From positions 1 to 47,607 of the forward strand of contig JAAUQT010000015.1 in the NCBI GenBank assembly GCA_012033495.1: a stretch of DNA of 47,607 nucleotides, in the 5' to 3' direction. Position numbers and translations under genes: made by a program. Under the pieces are notes generated by a model that saw only the letters and a list, made by a program, of their open reading frames with translations, was not told the origin of the DNA and searched no databases. Origin of the DNA: Cyanobacteria bacterium RM1_2_2. Lineage in GTDB: Bacteria > Cyanobacteriota > Cyanobacteriia > Elainellales > Elainellaceae. The stretch's first letter is position 1. The number at the start of each line of letters is the position of its first letter. Below, in pieces: positions 1 through 10,000 of the stretch.

Positions 1-10
1 TCGAGCGTCT

Positions 11-358
11 TTACCCAACCCCTAGCTTGTCATAATCCATGTGGCAGACTACTAGGAATTGAACTAATAAAGGATGAATAGAATGTGGAATACTCTCTAC
101 GTTAAAATCATCCGATGAATCATTTTGAAATCTTTTGTACTCCCATCCATCTATCCATTCATAACTACCTTCTGAAAACGAAAGATTTTTCTCCCGAAGA
201 TGAACATTTACCACTACTGGCTCTAGCTCAGTAGCAGTCTTTAAAACTGCCGTTCTTACTGGAATCGGTAAAGCTCCAAGCGGCTCATTTGAAGTTTTAC
301 CTATGAGAGTCGAACCTGCTAGATGGTAAGCAATTTGCCACAACAGGAAATGGTTCAA
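11..358 (-). CDS. Hypothetical protein, 115 aa
   Basis: I do not recognise this protein. The frame is open from an ATG at 358 to a TAA at 11 with no obvious signal peptide or membrane segment. It is rich in charged and aromatic residues in the second half (a WIDGWEYKRF stretch), which looks like real protein rather than a shadow frame. No strong Shine-Dalgarno precedes the ATG. It lies alone at the window edge, divergent from the next small gene, so context gives no function. It may be the intact product or a piece of a longer gene beyond a frame break. Confidence 0.4.
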   Translation of the reverse strand: MNHFLLWQIAYHLAGSTLIGKTSNEPLGALPIPVRTAVLKTATELEPVVVNVHLREKNLSFSEGSYEWIDGWEYKRFQNDSSDDFNVESIPHSIHPLLVQFLVVCHMDYDKLGVG

Positions 359-570
359 TGGGAACAGTCCTTAGAAGCATAGAACAGTTGTTTTGTGCTG
401 CCAGTTTAACAATTATTGTTTTTTGCGTGCAATAAAAGAGCGCAATGTATCTGTGTTCTAGAGCTTCCAAGTCTCACCTGATATACAATTGCCACTGGGC
501 CAGCCCTCTGCTATCATGCCTCAAATGCTCATTTTTAATGAATATGAGGGCGCGATATAGACGGAAGGCA

Positions 571-894
571 ATGGATGTTGTGAATGGATTGCCTTTAATG
601 GAGCCGCTAGAATACTGCCGTCGTTGGGTGACAACAGTTGAGCCAGGAGAACGAGGATATCGAGCCGAATGTATCCGTGCTCTCGAAAAGGCAACCTTCG
701 GCGTTTATAAATTTGACACAATCAATCGCAATTGGGGCGCAGAATTTGAGCGACGGCCTGAATCTGCTCTAGAATTGCTGCGAGTTGCCAATATGCTGAA
801 TGAACTTGATACAGGACTCGAGGCACTGAACACCTCTGTGGCTGAAGTGTTGGCAAAAGTAAAACAAGTTTCGCCTCGGAGCAAGCAGGATTAA
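571..894 (+). CDS. Hypothetical protein, about 107 aa
   Basis: Unknown function. The frame is open from 445, but its first 42 codons are cysteine-rich and do not look like protein. The ATG at 571, starting MDVVNGLPLM, is a more likely start; ATG 544 is an alternative. The product is soluble and helix-rich, with an acidic, leucine-rich second half (ALELLRVANMLNEL) that could form a short coiled coil. There is no convincing ribosome site at any of the candidate starts. It is followed 86 bases later by another small gene on the same strand. Confidence 0.4.
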   Translation: MDVVNGLPLMEPLEYCRRWVTTVEPGERGYRAECIRALEKATFGVYKFDTINRNWGAEFERRPESALELLRVANMLNELDTGLEALNTSVAEVLAKVKQVSPRSKQD

Positions 895-980
895 TACTCA
901 TCCAAAATGAGCTTAGGACTTGTCTTCTTCAGTGAAGGACTTCTATACTCGCTTCATTCCTTCATTCCGCACTCCTATTT

Positions 981-1238
981 ATGGCAGAAGAATTTCTCTC
1001 CAATTGCCCCTCATCCGATATTCCTCTACCGCCGCCCTACAATTCGATGCAGCGTGAGCGGATTAAGCATGTGCTGTACGGTTCCAAGCCAGCGATTGCC
1101 CACACAATTCATCAGCTTCACAATCGGGGCTATGCCGAAACTGGGGCTTGGAGCAGACCGCAGTCCAACGCTTGGAGAATTTATGAGCATCCTGCTGCGA
1201 ACGCCGTTGCTGTAGGGCGGCACAAATCCGGCGAGTGA
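981..1238 (+). CDS. Small conserved cyanobacterial protein, frame broken near its end
   Basis: The protein resembles a family of short cyanobacterial proteins of unknown function built around a core like IKHVLYGS...IHQLHNRGYAE...WSRP. In the frame as read it ends at 1238 with a tail that does not fit the family. The frame one step away carries SPTLGEFMSILLR and stops at 1215, which is what I would expect after WSRP. Removing one C from the CC near 1160 joins the two frames and gives about 77 residues. I therefore infer a single-base error or mutation at about 1158-1164 and a true end at 1215. Role unknown; the family assignment is from memory of similar sequences. Confidence 0.5.
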   Translation: MAEEFLSNCPSSDIPLPPPYNSMQRERIKHVLYGSKPAIAHTIHQLHNRGYAETGAWSRPQSNAWRIYEHPAANAVAVGRHKSGE

Positions 1239-1468
1239 TTAAGAATCATTGCAGGGGTGAAAGTGCAGATGCTCTCAACAAATGGCGCAATTGTCCTGTA
1301 TGCAAGCTTTTGAGCGATTAAGCGATTAGTAAACAGATCCAAAGTTTTGCGTACCATCACTCAACCCACGCTCCATCTTTGCGACAATGAACAACAGCCT
1401 TAAACTCAAGTAACTTCGCCTTCTCAAGCCTTGGGCAGATGCCCCTCAGTTAACGGAGATCTGATTTT

Positions 1469-2449
1469 ATGAAATTGGCTTACTGGATGTATGCCGGCCC
1501 TGCACATATTGGCACTCTTCGCATCGCCAGTTCTTTTAAAAACGTCCATGCCATCATGCACGCCCCTTTAGGAGACGATTACTTTAACGTGATGCGGTCG
1601 ATGCTGTCACGAGAGCGCGACTTTACCCCCGTTACCACCAGCGTTGTTGACCGGAATGTATTGGCTCGCGGTTCGCAAGAAAAAGTGGTAGATAATATTA
1701 CCCGAAAAGATCAGGAGGAGCATCCCGATCTGATTGTGCTGACTCCGACCTGCACCTCCAGTATTTTGCAGGAAGACTTGCAGAACTTCGTCGATCGGGC
1801 CCAGCTAGAAGCAAAAGGCGACGTGATGCTGGCAGATGTGAACCATTACCGCGTCAACGAACTACAAGCCGCCGATGCGACTCTACAGCAGATTGTGCGC
1901 TACTACATTGAGAAAGCTCGCAAGAAAGGTGAACTGCCGCATGATAAAACCGAGAAGCCTTCGGTGAACATTCTGGGGATGTCTACGCTCGGCTTTCATA
2001 ATAACCATGATGCCACTGAGTTAAAGCGGCTGATGACAGATTTGGGCATCGAAGTGAATGCCATTATTCCAGAAGGGGCTTCAGTTCACGAACTCAAAAA
2101 TCTATCTCGCGCTTGGTTCAATCTCGTACCTTACCGCGAACTGGGCATGATGACCGCAGAGTATCTGCAAACCGAATTTGGATTGCCGTTTGTGAACGTT
2201 ACACCGATGGGAGTGGTGGAAACGGCTCGCTGCATTCGGGCGATTCAGAAGGTGCTAAACGAACAGGGCGTTGAGGTTAACTACGATCAGTTTATTGATG
2301 AGCAAACCCGCTTTGTCTCGCAAGCAGCTTGGTTTTCGCGCTCGATTGACTGTCAGAACTTAACAGGCAAAAAAGCCGTTGTGTTTGGCGATAACACCCA
2401 TGCGGCTGCGATGACAAAATTTTGGCCCGCGAGATGGGCATTCATGTGA
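1469..2449 (+). CDS. chlB: Light-independent protochlorophyllide reductase subunit B, 5' part (frameshifted)
   Basis: ChlB pairs with ChlN to form the catalytic component of dark-operative protochlorophyllide oxidoreductase, which reduces ring D of protochlorophyllide to chlorophyllide with electrons from ChlL. The start [20 protein letters not shown] is typical, and Asp36 (in APLGDDY), the unusual aspartate ligand of the 4Fe-4S cluster shared with ChlN, is present. Homology runs without a gap to about residue 317 (AAAMTK) and is then lost because the frame shifts at a CAAAATTTTGG run near 2413-2423. Adding one A restores the frame into the 3' part. The rejoined gene encodes 508 residues, the normal ChlB length. 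An ATG with GGAG a few bases upstream supports the start. No chlL or chlN is in the window. Confidence 0.92.
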   Translation: MKLAYWMYAGPAHIGTLRIASSFKNVHAIMHAPLGDDYFNVMRSMLSRERDFTPVTTSVVDRNVLARGSQEKVVDNITRKDQEEHPDLIVLTPTCTSSILQEDLQNFVDRAQLEAKGDVMLADVNHYRVNELQAADATLQQIVRYYIEKARKKGELPHDKTEKPSVNILGMSTLGFHNNHDATELKRLMTDLGIEVNAIIPEGASVHELKNLSRAWFNLVPYRELGMMTAEYLQTEFGLPFVNVTPMGVVETARCIRAIQKVLNEQGVEVNYDQFIDEQTRFVSQAAWFSRSIDCQNLTGKKAVVFGDNTHAAAMTKFWPARWAFM

Positions 2450-2994
2450 TGCTGGCGGGAACTTACTGCAAATACGACGCAGAATGGTTTCGTGAGCAAG
2501 TGAGTGAATATTGCGATGAAGTTCTAATCAGCGATGATAATGCTGAAATTGCTAACGCCATTGCCCGACTCGAACCCTCGGCAATCTTTGGAACTCAGAT
2601 GGAACGGCACGTCGGCAAACGGTTGGATATTCCTTGTGGCGTGATTGCCTCTCCGATTCACATCCAAAATTTCCCGGTCGGCTATCGTCCGTTTCTGGGT
2701 TATGAAGGCGCGAATCAGATGGTGGATTTGGTTTACAACTCCTTTACGCTTGGTATGGAAGACCACCTGCTGGAGATTTTTGGCGGACACGACACGAAGG
2801 AAGTGATCACGAAGGGCGTTTCGGCTAACTCTGATTTGAACTGGAATAAAGAAGCCACCGCAGAACTCAACAAAGTGCCCGGTTTTGTGCGCGGCAAAGT
2901 GAAACGCAACACCGAGAAGTTTGCCCGCGAGCGCGGCTTCAGCGAGATTACGCTAGAAGTCATGTATGCCGCGAAGGAAGCAGTCGGCGCTTAG
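2422..2994 (+). CDS. chlB: Light-independent protochlorophyllide reductase subunit B, 3' part (frameshifted)
   Basis: This frame continues ChlB from [16 protein letters not shown] to the C terminus, including the conserved [16 protein letters not shown] and [20 protein letters not shown] regions that form the substrate pocket. It is not an independent gene: its first ATG lies inside the domain, and the only fault against the upstream frame is one missing base. No other stop codon or loss of conserved residues is seen in about 500 residues, so the gene was recently intact or is intact in the cell. A hairpin terminator follows the stop at 2994. Confidence 0.9.
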   Translation: MAREMGIHVMLAGTYCKYDAEWFREQVSEYCDEVLISDDNAEIANAIARLEPSAIFGTQMERHVGKRLDIPCGVIASPIHIQNFPVGYRPFLGYEGANQMVDLVYNSFTLGMEDHLLEIFGGHDTKEVITKGVSANSDLNWNKEATAELNKVPGFVRGKVKRNTEKFARERGFSEITLEVMYAAKEAVGA

Positions 2995-3026
2995 TTTCAC
3001 GAATGCGCTAAAATCCGGCTTGTGAT

Positions 3027-3053
3027 GGGGCAACTGTCAGGGTTGCCCTTTGT
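3027..3053 (+). terminator. Probable rho-independent terminator after chlB
   Basis: A perfect 7-base stem GGGCAAC/GTTGCCC (3028-3034 with 3042-3048) with a short loop lies 33 bases after the chlB stop. It is followed by TTTGTTG, a weak U tract. Position and stem quality suggest it ends the chlB transcript. Confidence 0.55.
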
Positions 3054-3147
3054 TGTAGATGCTGATAGATAAGCGCTGTCTCAGTGCGGTAAGTGTGCCA
3101 GAACACGAGAAAGAACGTCTGCGAGTTGATTCAAGTGAAGGAACACT

Positions 3148-3699
3148 ATGACGCTGATAACTGCCAAATGGACACTTGATGATTATCACCGTATGATTGA
3201 CGCGGGTATTTTGGCTGATCGTCATGTGGAATTGTTGAATGGAGAGATCGTTGAAATGGCTCCAGAAGGAATGCCCCATGCTCATTTGAGCAGTGAGGCC
3301 GCCGACTATGTAAGGGAGCTTTTAGGAAAGCGCGTTAAAGTCCGTGAGGGTAAGCCGATCACGATACCCAATCACTCCGAGCCGGAGCCGGATATTGCAG
3401 TTGTTCAACCTCTAGGAGACATTTATTTAGAGCATCATCCTTATCCAGAGAAGATTTTTTGGTTGATTGAGTTTGCCAATTCCAGCTTAGAAAAAGATTT
3501 GGAAGTGAAAACTAAACTCTACGCAGGTGCTAATATTGCTGAGTATTGGATTGTCAACTTAAAGAACCGAGAGTTACTCGTGTTTCGGTCGCCAAGCAAG
3601 GGTGAATATCAGTCTCAAACAACCCTCATTCAAGGCGAAATTGCTGCTCTTGCGTTTGCTGATGTTTTGTTTTCGGTGAATCGCTTGTTAGCCCGCTAA
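3148..3699 (+). CDS. Uma2 family (DUF820) endonuclease-like protein
   Basis: A 183-residue protein of the Uma2 family, a PD-(D/E)XK nuclease-fold family greatly expanded in cyanobacteria and without an established biological role. Visible hallmarks are the N-terminal VELLNGEIVEMAPEG strand pair, the catalytic-type EPEPDIAVV motif at about residues 87-95, and a later E...K pair followed by ANIAEYWIVN. Length matches the family (about 180-200). The ATG at 3148 follows GAAGGAACACT, a usable ribosome site. It stands alone between chlB and an unknown gene. It is clearly more distant from the two other Uma2 genes in the window (24762 and 29589) than those are from each other. Confidence 0.85.
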   Translation: MTLITAKWTLDDYHRMIDAGILADRHVELLNGEIVEMAPEGMPHAHLSSEAADYVRELLGKRVKVREGKPITIPNHSEPEPDIAVVQPLGDIYLEHHPYPEKIFWLIEFANSSLEKDLEVKTKLYAGANIAEYWIVNLKNRELLVFRSPSKGEYQSQTTLIQGEIAALAFADVLFSVNRLLAR

Positions 3700-3864
3700 G
3701 TTATCTGTAAGGACGGTTCATCTAGAGTCTCTGTTGGTGTTCAGAGTTAGTTCCTAAAGGTGAGCGATGAGATGGCTTACCCAGGCTGTATAAAAACAGC
3801 TTAATTTTCTAAAAAGCTATGATTGAAACGGGTAATTGAAAGGTTTCAATATTATCGGTGAGTA

Positions 3865-5103
3865 ATGATGCCCCCAATGGATATTCATAACAATCTCTTC
3901 GGTTTATGCTCAAAGCCCTATTCAGAGGGCGAAAGTAAGTTTTTTGATTTGCAATCTTTAATCAATAAGTTACTTTTGTTCGATGTCTTCATTCTGTATT
4001 CTCCAAACTTAAGAGAAATACCATATTTGGTTAAAGCATTCGGATTTGAGGGTACGTTGGCATTGTTATCGTCTGGCGCTTTACGAATCTCCTGCGAAGC
4101 TCGTATTACAGCCCAAGTCGGTCAAACTGATTTTCTTGTTCCTGGTGGAAAAGCTTTACCTCTTGGCACTTACAGTGTTTCGTATGGCTTCGCAGCAGAT
4201 CGAAGAAAATGGATTAGTGACAATCTTAGAAATGTTGGTATAGCAAATCTAAGCCATAACCAGATTAAAAAGCTTAAGCGGGCAGTTGTAGAGGCTTTTG
4301 ATAATAATTATTTGCAAGACTTTGACTCACAGCTTTTAAAGCAGGCGAACGGTGATCTTGCTAGTAATAGAGGAATTGAGTTAGCTACGACAATCGCTTT
4401 AGAGAAAGAAAAAGGTCTTAAGGTGAAACCCAACGATTTCTTGATTAGACTTCATCAGATTGATGATCAAATTTTTGAGGTAGAAACTAATTTGAGTGAA
4501 GTCTTTTCTTTAGATGAATTAGAAGTTCATAAAATTGTAGAAAAAGCAGTTCTTGGTATAGCTGGTTTAAATCAGCGAATAGCTGAAATGAATGTGCATA
4601 GTGCACTATCGGGGTTTCTAGAAGATGAGACTCCTCTTTTTGGCGACAGACTAGAGTTTCTTTTTCAATCACTTGATCCTGATAAACTTGAGGTAAACTT
4701 AAGCCGTGTCCTTCAACTCAAAAATTGTCCTAGTATTGTTTCTGATTCCAATCAGCCAGTAAATATAGAAAAGCTACTTGAGGTACGTGAAAGCCAAGAA
4801 CTCAAAGTATTTCGAGAATGGCTTAGGAAGATTGATAGTGTTAGTGATTCTGAAATTGTTGAGCAACTTAATGATATTCGTTCAAAGTTAGGAGTTTTTG
4901 CACAGGGCGATACTGGTAAAACGTCAAGGTTAGTAATATCTACGCTCGCTGGTTTTGTTCCTGTTGTAGGAGCATTTGCAGGTTTAGGCTTAGGAGCTTT
5001 TGATACTTTCCTCTTAGAAAAGATCTTACCTTACTCAGGAGTAGTAGCTTTTGTAGACAAACTATATCCATCTATATTTCAGCATCAGGGAATGTCCTCC
5101 TAA
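3865..5103 (+). CDS. Unknown protein, 412 aa, with hydrophobic C-terminal segment
   Basis: I do not recognise this family. The gene is noticeably more A+T-rich than its neighbours, which suggests horizontal acquisition. The N-terminal half is mixed alpha/beta; the middle (about residues 190-330) is strongly helical and acidic. A glycine-rich hydrophobic segment (STLAGFVPVVGAFAGLGLGAF, described here by its ends, about residues 354-374) near the C terminus could insert in a membrane and is followed by about 37 residues. Two in-frame ATGs at 3865 and 3868 and a third at 3877 are possible starts; TCGGTGAGTA just upstream is a weak ribosome site. It sits between a Uma2 gene and a divergent-end dehydrogenase, a setting where accessory or defence genes are common, but no function can be claimed. 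Confidence 0.7.
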   Translation: MMPPMDIHNNLFGLCSKPYSEGESKFFDLQSLINKLLLFDVFILYSPNLREIPYLVKAFGFEGTLALLSSGALRISCEARITAQVGQTDFLVPGGKALPLGTYSVSYGFAADRRKWISDNLRNVGIANLSHNQIKKLKRAVVEAFDNNYLQDFDSQLLKQANGDLASNRGIELATTIALEKEKGLKVKPNDFLIRLHQIDDQIFEVETNLSEVFSLDELEVHKIVEKAVLGIAGLNQRIAEMNVHSALSGFLEDETPLFGDRLEFLFQSLDPDKLEVNLSRVLQLKNCPSIVSDSNQPVNIEKLLEVRESQELKVFREWLRKIDSVSDSEIVEQLNDIRSKLGVFAQGDTGKTSRLVISTLAGFVPVVGAFAGLGLGAFDTFLLEKILPYSGVVAFVDKLYPSIFQHQGMSS

Positions 5104-5369
5104 GTGATGCGTTTCTCAACTGTAAAACAGCGCGAGCTAACAACCGCAATGCACCGGAACTTTGAGAAACACCGTTTACAGCATAGGTTATCTAAGTCCG
5201 GTGATTGCGACCGTTGAAAAAATAGGGAGAGCAAATCATCTCATTGCGGCGGTTTGATTAGAAGTCATCAATCTCACCACCGCAAAGGTTGTTGCCGTTT
5301 TGCCAATCCTGGCTTACCGAAACACCATCCCAAATCGGCGTTTAGTTGGGAGCGGAGCCGCTGCCTGAA

Positions 5370-6113
5370 TCACTTTTCCAGCAGTCCGGGAGCCAGATAG
5401 CTGCACCAAACTGCCAGATGACTTTGCCAACCGACCAGAATTTCCGATCGCTCCTGAATTAAGCCATCCACAAACACTTTAGCCACCTGCTGAGGTGACA
5501 TCGGCACAACCCAGCGAAACCACTGAAAATGGCGTACCATATCGGTATCGGTCAGGGTTGGCAGCAAAGCAAGGACTTTGATGTTTTGAGACGCTAATTC
5601 CCGTCGTAACGCTTGCGTAAAGCCCAAAATCGCAAATTTTGTTGCCGAGTAGGTTGCCATCGTCGGAGATGCCACCTTACCCATCAGGCTAGAAACATTC
5701 ACAATTGTGCCTTCCTGCTGCGCCACCATACGGCGAGCAATTAGCCGAGTGATTGAATACATCCCAATCAAATTGATAGCAATCTCCTCTTGAACATTGC
5801 AAAGCTTTGATTTTAGGAAAGGCGTTTGATGAGCCACACCCGCACAATTCACCAACAAATGAATCGGCCCGTAATCACGCCAAGCTTGAGCAATGGATAC
5901 ATTCACCTCCGTTGGGTGAGTTAAATCTAACGGCAGAATCACGGCTTCAGATCCGGCTTGTTCCACCTCAAAAGCAACTTCTTGAAGCCGATGCCGATCT
6001 CTGGCAATCAGCAAAATCCGCTGTATTCCACGTTGGGCAAGTTCTAAAGCGATGGCTCGCCCAATACCTCGTGAAGCCCCTGTAATAAGGGCTGTTTTAC
6101 CCTGAATATTCAT
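5370..6113 (-). CDS. Short-chain dehydrogenase/reductase (SDR family)
   Basis: A classical SDR of about 247 residues that should use NAD(P)H; its substrate is unknown. From the chosen start MNIQGKTALI, the cofactor motif TGASRGIG is at residues 11-18, the NAG-type motif appears as NCAGVAH, and the catalytic set is the serine in NVSSLMG with YSATK. The open frame extends upstream to 6167, but ATG 6113 is preceded by a perfect AGGAGG seven bases away, which decides the start. The C terminus contains hydrophobic residues (WCSYLAPGLL) that may associate with membrane, as in lipid-acting SDRs; that is inference. It has no same-strand neighbour close enough to form an operon. Confidence 0.88.
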   Translation of the reverse strand: MNIQGKTALITGASRGIGRAIALELAQRGIQRILLIARDRHRLQEVAFEVEQAGSEAVILPLDLTHPTEVNVSIAQAWRDYGPIHLLVNCAGVAHQTPFLKSKLCNVQEEIAINLIGMYSITRLIARRMVAQQEGTIVNVSSLMGKVASPTMATYSATKFAILGFTQALRRELASQNIKVLALLPTLTDTDMVRHFQWFRWVVPMSPQQVAKVFVDGLIQERSEILVGWQSHLAVWCSYLAPGLLEK

Positions 6114-6725
6114 GAAAGAACCTCCTAGTGAAGTCTCACGATTAGATCGAGCAATGCTGACAGACACGAATTTGATACGAACGCGCTCAGCAAACAGTGA
6201 GACAAAAGTGAATCAGCAATGAATCAGTGCAGTGGGAGGTGAATAAACCCAACGAAACTTTGTTCCTACTTTTTGGGCTATCGCAATGGATGAACAGAAC
6301 AACGGCAAGCCATAAAAATGCAACCTCCTGATTGACAATCGTTAAGTTCGGCAATCTGCTCACAGATGCTAACACCGGATCAAAAAGACCTGCAACATTT
6401 CTTAACGGAATACCCAAAGCTTTACATTAGTTCACACTTCTTTCAGTTGACTGCCAAAAACTCGTTTTATCTGCATATTTTGTCTGCACATTACCCGAAT
6501 CGTACTCTCGCCTATTCTCTAAAATGCTCTAGTTTTGTATTCATTTACGTTAAACAGGGAATCGGTTCCTTTGCAGCGTCGAGGCATTTTGTATTTCCAG
6601 TTCAAAAGTAATGTTATCTCTAACACATTGATTGATCTCTGAACTGAGCACATCTTTGATTGAAATCCCTCCCTCTATCGATATATTCCAGGTTTTGTGC
6701 AACATTCACTCAATTCAATGGCTTT

Positions 6726-6767
6726 CTTAACCTAATCACTGACGTTCTCTTTTGCAAAACTTAACGT
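6726..6767 (+). promoter_or_regulatory. Possible Pho-box-like repeats upstream of the phosphatase gene
   Basis: CTTAACCT at 6726-6733 and CTTAACGT at 6760-6767 match the 8-base direct-repeat unit described for the cyanobacterial SphR/PhoB box. The intervening units at the expected 11-base period are degenerate, and the two good units are 34 rather than 33 bases apart. The box is about 290 bases before the phosphatase ATG. The link rests on similarity and gene function only. Confidence 0.25.
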
Positions 6768-6948
6768 TACTATGAAAACCTAGATCGCGTTGGTGCATCT
6801 TCGTGTGTCGCTCAAGCAAATTGCTGGCTCATTTGCTGAAAGTGCAGGTACTTGCAGGCATTTTTAGGGATGGTGTCGCTTGATGTAGGTGGGTACACGC
6901 GAGGAATCGGAGCTTTTGACTCGATTCGCAAAAGGTAACTGTTACTTA

Positions 6949-6977
6949 CAACTGACTGAGTGCAGTTGGGGGTTTTT
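6949..6977 (+). terminator. Weak terminator-like hairpin in the phosphatase leader
   Basis: CAACTG (6949-6954) pairs with CAGTTG (6963-6968) around an 8-base loop and is followed by GGGG then TTTTT. It could end a short upstream transcript or attenuate the phosphatase mRNA about 80 bases before its ATG. Stem length is marginal. Confidence 0.3.
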
Positions 6978-7059
6978 GCGTGTCAATTTACGCAACCGAA
7001 TGAGTTGACATCAGATTCGACTCTGTTCTCATGCATCTGCTCTGTTATTTCGAGGTTTT

Positions 7060-10000
7060 ATGACCACTACTGGCAATCACGTTATTTTCATCCACCCAGA
7101 TGGCACTAGCCCATCACACTATGCTGCTGCTCGTTTTGTGCAGGAAGGCCCAGACGGCAGATTGAATTGGGATAAGCTATCCAATGCGGGTGTCTACCTA
7201 GGACACATGCGGGATCAGTTGGGTGGAACTTCCAATGCGGGTGCAGTCACCCACGCCACAGGTACAAAAGTTTACGCAGAATCGTTTGGTTTTTTAGACA
7301 GCGGTAATACGCCGATTGAGTCTCGGTCAGGGCAGGTTGGCAAGACGATTGTTGATGAAGCAATCGAAGCGGAGAAAGTCACGGCTTTGGTTCAGTCCGG
7401 GTTTGCCGCAGAACCCGGTACGGCTGCGTTTGTCGCCAAAATTGAAGAGACTGAAATAGACGGTCAGCGGATTCCACCTCGCCAGCAAGTTGCTGCCATC
7501 ACCAAGGAAGTGATCGAGTCGGGCGTTGACTTCATTATGGGTGGCGGCGAACTGCACATGCTGCCCGTTGGTACAGATGGCTTCCACGGAACAGCCGCTG
7601 AACTAGACGCTCGCAGCACAAACCCGCTGGTTCGCCCTACCGAAAACCTGATTGAACTCGCCAAGAGCAACGGCTACACGGTGGTTTACACCAGAGAAGA
7701 GTTGTTTGCCCTGCTTGATCCAACTGTAACGCCCACGCCTCCAACCAAAGTGCTGGGTGTCTTTGCTGCCGTTCACACCTTCAACGATCGCCCCGAAGAA
7801 GTGTTGGCAGAAAGAGAATTGCCGCTCTATGTGGAAACGGCTCCCACGATTGCCGAAATGCTGGAAGTGACTCAACAGCTAGCTGAGAAGCATCCTAACT
7901 TCGACAATGGTTCACTCACGATTGTGGAAGAAGAAGGCAGCGACAACTTCGGCAACAACAACAACGCGGCTGGAACCATTGAGGGAACCCTACGGGCAGA
8001 TGCGGCAATTGGCGTAGCGCTCGGTTTTATTGATCGCAACCCCAACACCCTGCTGTTAACCGCTGCTGACAGTGACGCGGGCGGTTTGCAAGTGCGCGAT
8101 CCGTTACCCGCCGATGAGCCTGTTGGCACGATTAACCCCAACCCCGCAGGCGAAGATGAAGAGCGTGTGGCTCCGTTGGATGGTCAGACGGGTGTGGGTT
8201 CAGAGCCTTTTGTGGCGGCTCCCGATGCCAGTGGCGATGAGTTTCCGTTTGCGGTGGCTTGGGTCGGTACTCCCGACTTTCCCGGCAGCATTGTTTCTAA
8301 GGCGCACGGTCTGAATGCTGAGAAACTGCCCGCCACCGTAGACAACACGGGCATGTATGAGTTGATGTATGAGACGCTGTTCAACACTGAGTTGGAATCT
8401 CGCGTCGCGCCGCCCGAACCCGCTCCTGAAGCCACTGAAGAAACTGGCAACGTCATCTTCATTCACCCTGACGGAACCAGCCCTTCTCACTACATGGCGC
8501 TGCGGAATGCTGACCTCGGCCCAGACGGTCGGCTGAACTGGGATATGATGTCGAACGCTGGGGTTTACCTCGGTCACATGGAAAACCAGTTGACTGGAAC
8601 CTCCAACGCTGGTGCAGTTACTCATGCAAATGGCGTTAAAGTCTTCAATGAATCTTTTGGTTTGGAAGAAGACAACTCCATCGTCACGCCGCTTTCGGGC
8701 AACACGGGCAAAACCATCCTGGAAGAAGCGATCGAAGCGGGCAAAGCGACGGCATTGATTCAGTCGGGTCACTTGGCAGAACCGGGAAGCGCTGCGTTTG
8801 CGGCCGCCACCACCAACCGCGATGGGGATGATATCCGGGCGCGAGACAAGTACGCTGAAATCATCGAACAGGTGATCCGTTCTGGAACCGACGTGATCAT
8901 GGGTGGTGGTGAGCTATACATGCTGCCTGTGGGCACGACTGGCTTCCACGTCACCGCCGAAGATGATGCCGCCGAAACTCGTCCTGAGCGCCGTCCGACG
9001 ATTAACCTGATCGAACTGGCAGAATCGCTCGGCTACACGGTGGTCTATACCGAAGACCAGATGAACGAAGTGGTGAACAGCGAGAATCCGCCCACCAAAT
9101 TGCTGGGTGTGTTTGCTGCCGAAGCCACCTTCGACGACCGCAACGAGGAAGAACTGGGGCTGAACACCGATGATCCGCAGCCGCTCTATGTCGAAACGGC
9201 TCCCACCGTGGCTGAGATGCTGGCAGCTTCCATCAAAATCGTAGAACGTGATGAAGATGGCTTCTTTGTGACGCTGGAGGAAGAAGGAACTGACAACTTC
9301 GGTAATCCTAACAACGCTGTGGGAACCATTGAGGCAGCCCGGCGGGCAGATGCAGCGATCGGCGTAGCGATGGATTACGTTGACAACACCGATCCCAACA
9401 CGCTAGTGATTACCGCTGCCGACAGTGATGCGGGCGGTTTGCAGGTTTACCAATACTTGCCTTACACCCGTCCAGAAGGTAGCTTTACGCCTGAGCCTGA
9501 ACTGCAAGACAGCGAGCCGCAGGTTCCATTTATTAATGTGAACCCCACCACCACTAACGAAACACAAAACTTCTTGGATGGTGTCAACGGCAGCACTGCT
9601 AGCGAAACCAATCCTTGGAGACCGTTCCATGCTCAAGACAGTCTGGACGGCCCGATGGGCAACTTTGCAGTCGCTTGGGCTGGTACGCCCGACTTCCCCG
9701 GCAGCATCGTCTCGAAAGCTTACGGGATGAATGCGGAATATCTGCCGAGCACGCTGGATAATACCGAGATCTACCGCTTGATGTACCAAACCCTGTTTGG
9801 CGTGCGGTTGTCAAACTTGCCGGAAGATAATCCTGGTAACGATGCGCTGGTTGGTACTGAAGCTGACGATCTGCTGCGCGGTGGAGCCGGCAACGACTTC
9901 TTGGTGGGCGGCGAAGGTGAAGATACCCTAGTCGGCGGTGAAGGCAGAGATCTGTTCTTCATTGATGCAGGCAAGGGCACAGATACCATCAGGGACTTTG

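Larger units (their letters stand above)
6168..7059. other. Long intergenic region upstream of the phosphatase gene
   Basis: About 890 bases with no supportable gene. Two short open frames (6187-6417 minus and 6366-6611 plus) lack ribosome sites and recognisable protein character. The region is A+T-rich in the first half. It holds a possible Pho-box-like sequence near 6726-6767 and a small terminator-like hairpin at 6949-6977, both reported separately. Confidence 0.5.

Noticed and set aside
2405..2430. Programmed -1 frameshift in chlB as the preferred explanation
   Set aside because: The heptamer is not a canonical slippery site, and similar single-base breaks occur in seven other places.
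6187..6611. Two short frames in the phosphatase leader
   Set aside because: No start signals and low-complexity composition.
8200..8772. 190-codon minus-strand frame inside the phosphatase gene
   Set aside because: Shadow of a strongly coding, motif-rich plus-strand gene.
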